This document shows positions 1-5,287 of a stretch of 10,166 nt of DNA, piece after piece. Positions within the stretch are counted from its first letter, which is position 1; every line of letters begins with the position of its first letter. A model generated the notes under the pieces. It was not told the DNA's origin, searched no databases, and saw only the letters and a list, made by a program, of their open reading frames with translations. The stretch spans positions 1-10,166 of the forward strand of contig PWMA01000046.1 of the NCBI GenBank assembly GCA_003558335.1, read 5' to 3'. The translations under genes and the position numbers were made by a program. Origin of the DNA: Candidatus Methanofastidiosia archaeon. GTDB taxonomy: Archaea; Methanobacteriota_B; Thermococci; Methanofastidiosales; Methanofastidiosaceae.

Positions 1-1
1 A

Positions 2-565
2 ATTGCTGGTCATCTTTGGGGTGTTGACAGGATATTGATGTGGTCAAAGCAGGAAGAAAAGAAGTTTGAAGCTTGTCTTGATATTTGTACCGACCTATGT
101 ATTGAAATTATTAGAAACTCTATAGATTCAAGTGGAGTGGATGGATTTTACATGCCTGATCCAAACTTAATTAATCCCGAAGGATTTGAATATTTTTTGG
201 AACCATCATATAGTAGAATAACAAAAGAAACAAAAGATGTTGTTTCAATGTTACATATATGTGGAGACACAAGAGGGTATATGGACAGAATCCCAAAACT
301 TGGATTTGATGCATTTTCATTTGAGTCTCCTGGAACTTCCACTGAAGAGGCAAAGATAGGACTTGGAGATAGAGTCACATTAGTCGGAAGTCTTGAGACT
401 ATACCTGTAGTCATGATGGGTACGCCAGAAAAAGTTTACACACAATCTTTGAGAGATATAGCAGATGGAGTAGATATTCTTGCCCCAGCTTGCGGTACTC
501 CGCCGTTGACTCCAAATGCAAACATTAGAGCCATGGTGGAAGCCTGCAAGTCAGAATCAATATGA
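2..565 (+). CDS. Stand-alone corrinoid:thiol methyltransferase, UroD/MtaA-CmuA family (5' end outside window)
   Basis: The reading frame is open from base 2, and the residues before the first internal ATG (base 35) match the fusion protein at 2335-4095, so the gene begins upstream of the window. What is visible is the C-terminal half of a UroD-fold methyltransferase. A His-Ile-Cys motif (His codon 254-256, Cys codon 260-262) and a later Cys in PACGTPP (codon 491-493) form the H-x-C...C zinc triad that activates the accepting thiol in MtaA/MtbA/CmuA proteins. By hand alignment it is roughly half identical to the fusion. It stops right after the methyltransferase fold, with no corrinoid domain, so it would need a separate corrinoid protein, perhaps encoded upstream. 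Family assignment is firm. The substrate (methanol, methylamine, methylthiol or other) cannot be told, and coenzyme M as acceptor is inferred from the family. Confidence 0.88.
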   Translation: MAGHLWGVDRILMWSKQEEKKFEACLDICTDLCIEIIRNSIDSSGVDGFYMPDPNLINPEGFEYFLEPSYSRITKETKDVVSMLHICGDTRGYMDRIPKLGFDAFSFESPGTSTEEAKIGLGDRVTLVGSLETIPVVMMGTPEKVYTQSLRDIADGVDILAPACGTPPLTPNANIRAMVEACKSESI

Positions 566-606
566 AATAATATACTTTAATAAATAATTTTCTAAAGCCC
601 TTAAGT

Positions 607-789
607 TTACTTAGACTTGTATAGGTATTCTCTTCCTTCAATTTTAAACTCAATTAACTTTAAAGATCTTAACTTTCTTAATTTTACATTTGTACTTGAA
701 ACACCAACGCCTGTTTTCTCAGCTATTTGTTTTGAAGTTAACCAATCGTCTGCACCTTCTAAAATTTTTAACAAATCTCCCTGGCCCAT
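607..789 (-). CDS. Small winged helix-turn-helix transcriptional regulator
   Basis: This is a 60-residue protein that is essentially one DNA-binding domain: helix 1 (about residues 4-11), helix 2 in TSKQIAEKTG (18-27), a recognition helix in SSTNVKLRKLRSL (31-43) and a beta wing (46-58) ending in REYLYKSK. The pattern is that of MarR/ArsR/TrmB-like winged helices, but I cannot name the exact family. No ligand or dimerisation domain is present, so it may act as a small dimer. The start is supported by a GGAG motif about 10 bases before the ATG. Its own promoter (TATA on the minus strand near 842-849) lies within the inverted repeat ATTGGAT-N12-ATCCAAT at 835-860, which suggests autorepression. 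It lies downstream of the membrane protein gene 865-1470 in the same direction. Targets are unknown. Confidence 0.8.
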   Translation of the reverse strand: MGQGDLLKILEGADDWLTSKQIAEKTGVGVSSTNVKLRKLRSLKLIEFKIEGREYLYKSK

Positions 790-834
790 AAGTTAATCTC
801 CATAGTCAAAGCAAATCTTAAATTTATAATAAGC

Positions 835-860
835 ATTGGATTATATAAAGATTATCCAAT
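835..860. promoter_or_regulatory. TATA box inside a 7-bp inverted repeat: probable operator of the HTH gene
   Basis: ATTGGAT (835-841) and ATCCAAT (854-860) are perfect reverse complements separated by 12 bases, and that spacer carries the TATA-like stretch (minus strand CTTTATATA, about 842-850). The expected transcription start near 820 would give a leader of about 30 bases containing the GGAG motif of the regulator gene at 607-789. A dimeric winged-helix protein bound here would block TBP, the usual mode of archaeal autorepression. The repeat begins within about 7 bases past the end of the 865-1470 gene, so a role in 3'-end formation is an alternative, but no T-run follows on the minus strand. 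Confidence 0.6.
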
Positions 861-864
861 AATA

Positions 865-1470
865 CTATTCCATTATTCTTTCTACGCTAGATCCTAAAGA
901 ATTAGCCAAATATTCAGAGTACGCCTTTATGCTAATAAGTCCTCTAGTTCTATTATCCAAATTTATATTTGAAACAACTAGTAACTCTCCTTTGTACTCA
1001 TGATCTTCTTCAATTTCATGTATGACTGGAGGTATTTTTCCTTCTTTAAATTCATTGAAATATCTAGTATCTCCTGTTGAAGTGTAGTAAAAAAGTAAAA
1101 CGATGTTCGAATTTGGAAAAAAAGGATTGTAATTTATCTCTTTTTCTATAAATGAAATCAAGATAGCTTTTTTATTATAATTATCTTTAAATTCAGATGT
1201 TATTTCAACACTGTAACCTAAATTCTCTAAATTTTTCAAAATTGAAGTTTCAAGATAATTGTGCAAGGCATTTTTATCTCCTATGTAAAGGTAAATATTT
1301 TTATCTTCTTCTAAAGTTCCCCACGAATATCTATTAGTAGATTCATCGACACTTGTTTCCGAAGTTGCCATTTTATAGTTAAGTAAAGAAAGTGATATTC
1401 CAAAAAGTAGTATAATGAAAACTAATGATACAACTATTATAATCTTTGAATTTGACTTCATTTTATCCAT
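865..1470 (-). CDS. Membrane-anchored exported protein of unknown function
   Basis: I do not recognise the family. The protein has 201 residues when started at the ATG at 1470 (MDKMKSN). I chose this over the ATG at 1509 because AGGAG (1479-1483) stands 8 bases before it, while the longer start has no clear ribosome site. A short lysine-containing N-terminus is followed by one strongly hydrophobic helix (about residues 9-30), then a polar domain of about 165 residues, so the bulk probably lies outside the cell on an N-terminal anchor. The soluble part alternates short beta-like stretches (IYLYIGD, AILISFIE, IVLLFYYT, ELLVVSNI) with helices, which suggests an alpha/beta fold. No cysteine occurs in the exported domain. 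It is probably transcribed from the promoter region near 1529-1539, divergently from the gene at 1559. Confidence 0.72.
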   Translation of the reverse strand: MDKMKSNSKIIIVVSLVFIILLFGISLSLLNYKMATSETSVDESTNRYSWGTLEEDKNIYLYIGDKNALHNYLETSILKNLENLGYSVEITSEFKDNYNKKAILISFIEKEINYNPFFPNSNIVLLFYYTSTGDTRYFNEFKEGKIPPVIHEIEEDHEYKGELLVVSNINLDNRTRGLISIKAYSEYLANSLGSSVERIME

Positions 1471-1478
1471 AAATTTAG

Positions 1479-1483
1479 CTCCT
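1479..1483 (-). promoter_or_regulatory. Shine-Dalgarno AGGAG that decides the start of the 865-1470 gene
   Basis: On the minus strand AGGAG lies 8 bases before the ATG at 1470. The in-frame ATG at 1509 has no comparable site, so the 13 residues it would add are probably untranslated leader. A palindromic GTTTATAAAC (1491-1500) lies just upstream and could serve as an alternative TATA box. Confidence 0.65.
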
Positions 1484-1527
1484 ATGAATAGTTTATAAAC
1501 CTTTGGCATAATGAAAATTATCCAAAA

Positions 1528-1539
1528 GATTTATATGCC
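1528..1539. promoter_or_regulatory. Shared TATA region for divergent genes 865-1470 (-) and 1559-1822 (+)
   Basis: The stretch GATTTATATGCC reads as a TATA-like box on the plus strand (TTTATATG, centre near 1533) and on the minus strand (CATATAAATC). On the plus strand it lies 26 bases before the ATG at 1559, predicting a leaderless mRNA. On the minus strand it would start transcription near 1508, giving a leader of about 38 bases that contains the AGGAG at 1479-1483. A TTATCCAA element at 1518-1525 lies beside it. Confidence 0.55.
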
Positions 1540-1558
1540 CTAATAAATCAGTCGAATT

Positions 1559-1822
1559 ATGAATATTCTTGATCTATACTCTTTGATTATTTTCGTCTTC
1601 GCAATAATAATAATAGTGTGCCTAATATTTTGGAAAGCTGAAATCTGGCAAGGAAATAGAAAGACAGATTATCGCTCTCTCTTTATATTAGGTCTAATAT
1701 TTATTCCTACAGGTATATTTTTGCTTCTTATTGGAAACGTGGGATATGGCCTCATTGGTTTAGGTTCTGTTTGGGCCGTTGCCGGATATATAAATAAAGA
1801 TAAATGGACAAAAAACAGTTAA
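1559..1822 (+). CDS. Small three-helix membrane protein, unknown function
   Basis: This 87-residue protein consists mostly of three hydrophobic helices (about residues 5-25, 41-58 and 61-79) with a charged loop (WQGNRKTDYRS, about residues 30-40) and a KDKWTKNS tail. The second and third helices, glycine-rich with a GNVGYGLIGLG linker and ending in NKDKW, resemble a pattern common in small uncharacterised prokaryotic membrane proteins. I cannot assign a family. No Shine-Dalgarno precedes the ATG, and the TATA box 26 bases upstream fits leaderless transcription. The lipoprotein gene at 1840 begins 17 bases after its stop, so the two very likely form an operon and act at the cell envelope. Confidence 0.7.
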   Translation: MNILDLYSLIIFVFAIIIIVCLIFWKAEIWQGNRKTDYRSLFILGLIFIPTGIFLLLIGNVGYGLIGLGSVWAVAGYINKDKWTKNS

Positions 1823-1839
1823 GTATTTAGAGGTGTTAA

Positions 1840-2277
1840 ATGTCTAAAAAATTAATAGGCTCTATGTGTATAATCTTATTTATCTCATCTATTTTTAGTG
1901 GATGCTTAGTATATCAAACAAATGAGCCTCAAGGATTTATAGTTTATTCAATGACTTCATCACTTGGCGGTGTTAATGAAAATAATTTTGATTTTACAAA
2001 GTATAGCTACAGTATTGAGCTCACTAATGAAAACCTAATAAATACTAAAATTATATCTGTTGAGCCAATCTTGAAAGATTCTATTAGAGATATGGTTTTA
2101 GACGATAATCTTGCAGTTGATGTAAATAAAATCGTTTCACCGGGTGATACTATTACAATTGAGGGGGCATTGATCATAGATACAAAAGGATTGAGCAAAG
2201 ATGAAATATTAAATTTGGAACCATTTATTGCCGGAATAAAAGTAAACTCTAAGACTACAATAGATTTTAATTATTAA
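1840..2277 (+). CDS. Lipoprotein of unknown function
   Basis: The 145-residue precursor has a basic start (MSKK), a hydrophobic stretch (about residues 5-20) and a lipobox FSGC with the modified cysteine at residue 22, so the mature protein should be lipid-anchored on the outer face of the membrane. The remaining 120 or so residues are beta-rich with repeated hydrophobic/polar alternation (YSYSIELTNE, KIISVEPIL, DTITIEGALII, FIAGIKVN), suggesting an immunoglobulin- or LEA-like sandwich. That fold is inference; I recognise no named family. AGAGGTG (1829-1835) is a good ribosome site 4 bases before the ATG, which contrasts with the leaderless gene just upstream that shares its transcript. It converges on the methyltransferase fusion gene ending at 2335. 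Confidence 0.75.
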   Translation: MSKKLIGSMCIILFISSIFSGCLVYQTNEPQGFIVYSMTSSLGGVNENNFDFTKYSYSIELTNENLINTKIISVEPILKDSIRDMVLDDNLAVDVNKIVSPGDTITIEGALIIDTKGLSKDEILNLEPFIAGIKVNSKTTIDFNY

Positions 2278-2308
2278 TAGAGAAATTGAATTGTTAGCTT
2301 AAATTTGA

Positions 2309-2333
2309 AAAATAAAAAAATATATTTATTTAA
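2309..2333 (-). terminator. T-rich stretch after the methyltransferase fusion gene
   Basis: Just past the stop codon at 2335 the minus strand carries T-rich runs, including seven consecutive T, of the kind that end transcription in archaea without a hairpin. The plus strand has no T-run here, so the convergent lipoprotein gene lacks an evident terminator of its own. Confidence 0.45.
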
Positions 2334-2334
2334 T

Positions 2335-4095
2335 TCATTTGTATTCTTTATGAACTTGATCCCTTATCTCTTTCCACTTTTTGTCAGATTTTAAACCCTC
2401 AAAGACAGGTTTTGAATCCTCCGGCCCCTTACAATATACTGCATAATCCATACTTTCAGCAAATGAATGATCTACTGCACACCCTGCAATTATAAATGGT
2501 ATATCTAATCCTTTTTCTTTCATCAATTCTGCAACACGTGGAAATGCCCCCCTAGTACTTGTCATAAGTGAAGTACCTGATATAATGTGGACATTTCTAT
2601 TTATTGCTTCTTCAACAACTTTTTTAGGTTCTACAGATTTGCCTAAATCAATTACACCATATCCTTTAGCACTTAAAATAGCTTTGACAATATTTTTACC
2701 AATCTCATGTACATCTCCTTCTGCCACATGCATTAAGATTTTAATTTTATCTTCAGAATCAACTTGATCTTTTAGAGTTTCCTGGCATTTTTTAACGCCT
2801 TCCATCATAGAATCAGCAGCCAATAATAGTTCAGGAATAAAAACAAATCCAGAGTCGTACAGTTCAGAAATTGTAATAACTCCGGGCAATATTGATTTTT
2901 CTATTATTTCTTTAGGGTCTCTGCCTTTTGAGATAAGATCTTCAGTCATTTTTTTAGTTTCTAATATTTTTCCTTCAATTACAGATTTTGTAAGTGCCCT
3001 ATATTCCTCTTCTAAAGGGAGATGTCTTTTTTCTATATCCACTTTTTTCATTGTGATTAGCTTTCTCTTAAATTTTCTTGGTTCAACAGATCTTGCTAGC
3101 GCAATCATATTTGCATTTGGAGTAAGCGGCGGAGTACCGCAAGCTGGGGCAAGAATATCTACACCATCTGCTATGGCTTTAGCTGACTCTTTTTCAATTA
3201 GTTCAGGATTTCCTTCTAAGATTATAGGAAGCGTTGGCAGGTTACCAATTAATGCTGTTCTTTTACCAACAGCATCTTTTACTTCCTTTACTGAAATTCC
3301 TGGCCCCTCAAAAGAAAATCCATCAAAACCTGAGTTAGGAATTAAATCTACATAAGGCCTTGTGTTCCCACATATATGCATAAACGAGTGGACGTCTTTT
3401 GTTGCCTTCATAAATCTAGTGTATTCTGGAAGCAGATATCTTTCAAATGTAGTTCTATCTATGAGGTCCCCTGAAGCAGTTGCATCTGTAGTGTATGTTC
3501 CATGAACCCCATGGGAATCAATAGAATTCCTAGCAGTCTCTATCCACAAATCAGTACATATTTGAATAGCAGCCTCATATTTATCTGGATCTGTATTTAT
3601 CCATTTACATAGATTGTCAACACCCCAAGCATGTCCTGCAATTAACATTGGCCCCGCCATAAGCCTGAAAACTGGAACAAGGCCTTCATATTTCTCAACA
3701 AGTATTTCAGCGCATTTGTCTACAATCGGATTTCTTCCTATCTCTAAAAAATTTTTAGGCAATTCATAATTTCTTGGGTCAACTCCGGCCAATGGATTTT
3801 TTAATACTGAAGGCTGTTTATCAACAGATCCTATATCTATTGGAGCGCCAAGCATTGTAACTTCTGACAAAACATCGTTGTGGCTTATCAGGAGATCCAT
3901 TCCCCACACCTCATAACGTCCTGATTGAAGTTTTGCCATCTCGTATGGATCTGTCTGAGAAAGTGGAAATTTTGCACCTGTAGATTGTTGCAGCTCTACG
4001 CACCAGTTAGAAAGAGCTATTACAGGAGTCCTATCTACTCTTCCTCCACCTAAGGCATTTAACAATCTTTTTTTAGGTGTCATTTCAATTGACAT
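2335..4095 (-). CDS. Corrinoid methyltransferase fusion: UroD-type methyltransferase plus cobalamin-binding domains (CmuA-like order)
   Basis: This 586-residue protein joins two normally separate parts of a methyl-transfer system. Residues about 1-340 are a UroD-fold methyltransferase with the zinc triad His240-x-Cys242...Cys319. After a basic linker (about 340-355), residues about 355-445 form the helical cap and about 448-575 the corrinoid-binding Rossmann domain, with D461-V-H463-E-I-G466, where His463 is the lower cobalt ligand. It should carry a methyl group on its bound corrinoid and pass it to or from a thiol such as coenzyme M in the cytoplasm. Methyltransferase first and corrinoid second is the order of CmuA; methylthiol-type MtsD/F/H fusions are an alternative relative. 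The start at 4095 is chosen for GAGGT (4102-4106) 6 bases upstream; an ATG 7 codons earlier lacks a site. The SxL and GG corrinoid motifs are altered (TSL, AG). The methyl donor is unknown. Confidence 0.9.
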   Translation of the reverse strand: MSIEMTPKKRLLNALGGGRVDRTPVIALSNWCVELQQSTGAKFPLSQTDPYEMAKLQSGRYEVWGMDLLISHNDVLSEVTMLGAPIDIGSVDKQPSVLKNPLAGVDPRNYELPKNFLEIGRNPIVDKCAEILVEKYEGLVPVFRLMAGPMLIAGHAWGVDNLCKWINTDPDKYEAAIQICTDLWIETARNSIDSHGVHGTYTTDATASGDLIDRTTFERYLLPEYTRFMKATKDVHSFMHICGNTRPYVDLIPNSGFDGFSFEGPGISVKEVKDAVGKRTALIGNLPTLPIILEGNPELIEKESAKAIADGVDILAPACGTPPLTPNANMIALARSVEPRKFKRKLITMKKVDIEKRHLPLEEEYRALTKSVIEGKILETKKMTEDLISKGRDPKEIIEKSILPGVITISELYDSGFVFIPELLLAADSMMEGVKKCQETLKDQVDSEDKIKILMHVAEGDVHEIGKNIVKAILSAKGYGVIDLGKSVEPKKVVEEAINRNVHIISGTSLMTSTRGAFPRVAELMKEKGLDIPFIIAGCAVDHSFAESMDYAVYCKGPEDSKPVFEGLKSDKKWKEIRDQVHKEYK

Positions 4096-4101
4096 AAAAA
4101 T

Positions 4102-4106
4102 ACCTC
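4102..4106 (-). promoter_or_regulatory. Shine-Dalgarno GAGGT that decides the start of the fusion methyltransferase
   Basis: GAGGT lies 6 bases before the ATG at 4095 on the minus strand. It would fall inside the coding region if the in-frame ATG at 4116 were used, so the shorter 586-residue product is preferred. Confidence 0.65.
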
Positions 4107-4132
4107 TTTTTGCCAATAATAATATGATGTAT

Positions 4133-4146
4133 ACTTATTTAAATTT
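4133..4146 (-). promoter_or_regulatory. TATA box of the fusion methyltransferase gene
   Basis: The minus strand reads AATTTAAATAAG, centred near 4140. Transcription starting about 26 bases downstream (near 4114) would give a leader of about 19 bases that includes the GAGGT ribosome site. Confidence 0.5.
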
Positions 4147-4157
4147 ATCTGAGGGAT

Positions 4158-4200
4158 TAAAACTTATTTTAAAAAGAGTAATTAAAACTAAAACAAAGAA
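4158..4200 (-). terminator. T-rich stretch after the membrane protein gene 4227-4607
   Basis: On the minus strand, starting about 27 bases beyond the stop codon, several T-runs follow one another (TTTG, TTTTAG, TTTTAA, TTTTTAAAA), typical of oligo-T archaeal termination. The next promoter, of the fusion gene, begins shortly after. Confidence 0.45.
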
Positions 4201-4226
4201 TATAGTATAGTGGTTATATCTGGGCA

Positions 4227-4607
4227 TCACGTTAAAAAAATCAAGAACATTCCAATGCCTATAATCAAAAAGATCATACTCAAAATTAATAAATTTTTCA
4301 TCATCTTTAATTGCGCCGTATTTTTTCTCTTTTCCATGCCAAATGAAACAGCCATTGAAAGGCCAATTCCGATTCCAGCAGGAATTCCCAAAACTAGATT
4401 TTTAAAAATAACTTGTCCATATAATGCTCCTAAGATCATGCCCATAAAAAACCACAATATCATAGCTTTATTAAATTCTGCCTTTTGAGAATTTAAATTA
4501 TTTTTAGTCTTACCTACAGGAATTCTTAGAAGTGAAAATATTATATATATACCAATTAATATCGCCACTATCCCAATTACAAAAGAAATGCCTTCAATTT
4601 CAACCAT
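4227..4607 (-). CDS. Four-helix membrane protein, unknown function
   Basis: Started at the ATG at 4607 the protein has 126 residues with four predicted membrane helices (about 7-27, 47-65, 70-88 and 103-124). Basic loops (IPVGKTKNN, MEKRKNTAQLKMMK) suggest cytoplasmic segments. No catalytic motif is visible and I recognise no family. An ATG 14 codons upstream (4649) is in frame, but the minus-strand TATA box TTTATAA near 4630-4636 lies inside that extension and exactly 26 bases before the 4607 ATG, so a leaderless mRNA starting at 4607 is the best reading. It is transcribed divergently from the small membrane protein gene at 4719, with 111 bases between them. Confidence 0.7.
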   Translation of the reverse strand: MVEIEGISFVIGIVAILIGIYIIFSLLRIPVGKTKNNLNSQKAEFNKAMILWFFMGMILGALYGQVIFKNLVLGIPAGIGIGLSMAVSFGMEKRKNTAQLKMMKNLLILSMIFLIIGIGMFLIFLT

Positions 4608-4628
4608 AGAAATAATAGGGGATAAATT

Positions 4629-4640
4629 GTTATAAATATT
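4629..4640 (-). promoter_or_regulatory. TATA box for a leaderless mRNA of the 4227-4607 gene
   Basis: The minus strand carries AATATTTATAAC, centred near 4633, which is 26 bases from the ATG at 4607. No Shine-Dalgarno lies between the two, so transcription and translation probably start at the same base. Confidence 0.5.
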
Positions 4641-4686
4641 TGCGTACAAATTAATTGCTAATTAGTTCTACTGAATCAATAAAAAA

Positions 4687-4698
4687 CTATTTAAATAG
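4687..4698 (+). promoter_or_regulatory. Palindromic TATA box for a leaderless mRNA of the 4719-4922 gene
   Basis: CTATTTAAATAG is a perfect 12-base palindrome centred about 26 bases before the ATG at 4719, the spacing expected between a TATA box and a leaderless start. Because it is symmetric, the box gives no direction by itself. Confidence 0.55.
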
Positions 4699-4718
4699 AT
4701 CAATTCATTCAAAAATAT

Positions 4719-4922
4719 ATGAAACTAAATACTGCCCACATAGTGGGTTCAATAATGGCAATAATTGGTATAGTATTACTTGGATCTGCAATATTGGAAT
4801 ATAGTATAAAAATTCCATATTTCGCGCAAGAAGGTAATCATGCTTTAGGATTAGTTTTACTTGCAGGTGGATTAATTATAGCTTTAAAAATATCCGAAAA
4901 AGAAGACGATTACTATTATTGA
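4719..4922 (+). CDS. Small two-helix membrane protein, unknown function
   Basis: This 67-residue protein has two hydrophobic helices (about residues 8-28 and 41-57), a short loop between them (LEYSIKIPYFAQEGN) and an acidic, tyrosine-rich end (SEKEDDYYY). No family is recognised. The ATG has no ribosome site, and the palindromic TATA box 26 bases upstream supports a leaderless mRNA. It diverges from the four-helix membrane protein gene at 4607, so the two may share regulation, but nothing in either sequence tells what they do. About 365 bases without a gene follow. Confidence 0.62.
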   Translation: MKLNTAHIVGSIMAIIGIVLLGSAILEYSIKIPYFAQEGNHALGLVLLAGGLIIALKISEKEDDYYY

Positions 4923-5078
4923 GACTCTTTTAATTCAATAATAATTTTCTAGAACTTTTATTGTTAAAGAAAAATCCTCTTCATCTAAATCTTTTCTCTT
5001 AAGATTTAAAGCATTTTTTCACAGTACTTTGCAAGGAGAAATCCCCATTAAAGAAATTATTATGTATGCTCAAATCAA

Positions 5079-5086
5079 TTTTTTTT
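5079..5086 (+). terminator. Run of eight T on the plus strand
   Basis: Eight consecutive T in a gene-free stretch, without a preceding hairpin, fit an archaeal oligo-T terminator for plus-strand transcripts coming from the 4719 promoter or from an unannotated short RNA. Confidence 0.4.
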
Positions 5087-5248
5087 AACTGCTATAAATC
5101 ATAATGCTATATTCATACTCTAAAATAGTTTAGGTCATTAACTTACCCATGAAACAATCTCACTAAAGACTACTTTCATAATATAATCACTATTCTTTTT
5201 GCATATTTTAGTTTAAACTAATTGTTAAAATTTACATTAAATCTAAAA

Positions 5249-5257
5249 TTTTATAAA
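5249..5257 (+). promoter_or_regulatory. TATA box of the ferredoxin gene
   Basis: TTTTATAAA centred near 5254 lies about 34 bases before the ATG at 5288. A start near 5280 would leave a leader of about 8 bases, too short for a standard ribosome site, although GTGAT occurs 4-5 bases before the ATG. Confidence 0.45.
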
Positions 5258-5287
5258 AGAGAAGTTGTAATATTTGTTGTGATTTCT

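Larger units (their letters stand above)
4923..5287. other. Gene-free region before the ferredoxin gene
   Basis: I find no credible coding frame, tRNA or CRISPR-like repeat here. What can be seen are T-runs on the plus strand (six T at 5014-5019, eight T at 5079-5086) that could end the transcript of the gene at 4719 or of a small RNA, and the ferredoxin promoter near its right end. A TTG-started extension of the ferredoxin frame from 5222 is not supported because the TATA box lies within it. Confidence 0.55.

Noticed and set aside
148..414. Minus-strand open frames opposite the left-edge methyltransferase
   Set aside because: They lie wholly within a clear conserved gene on the plus strand and show no ribosome site or recognisable domain.
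3042..3056. Internal ATG in the fusion gene near residue 349 as a separate start for the corrinoid domain
   Set aside because: The frame runs on without a stop from the methyltransferase half and no good ribosome site precedes this ATG, so a single fused protein is more likely.
2585..3355. Plus-strand open frames opposite the methyltransferase fusion
   Set aside because: Both lie inside the conserved fusion gene and encode low-complexity, unconserved-looking peptides.
4210..4488. A 92-residue plus-strand frame opposite the four-helix membrane protein
   Set aside because: It mirrors a hydrophobic gene that has a well-placed TATA box on the other strand. No promoter or ribosome site supports the plus frame.
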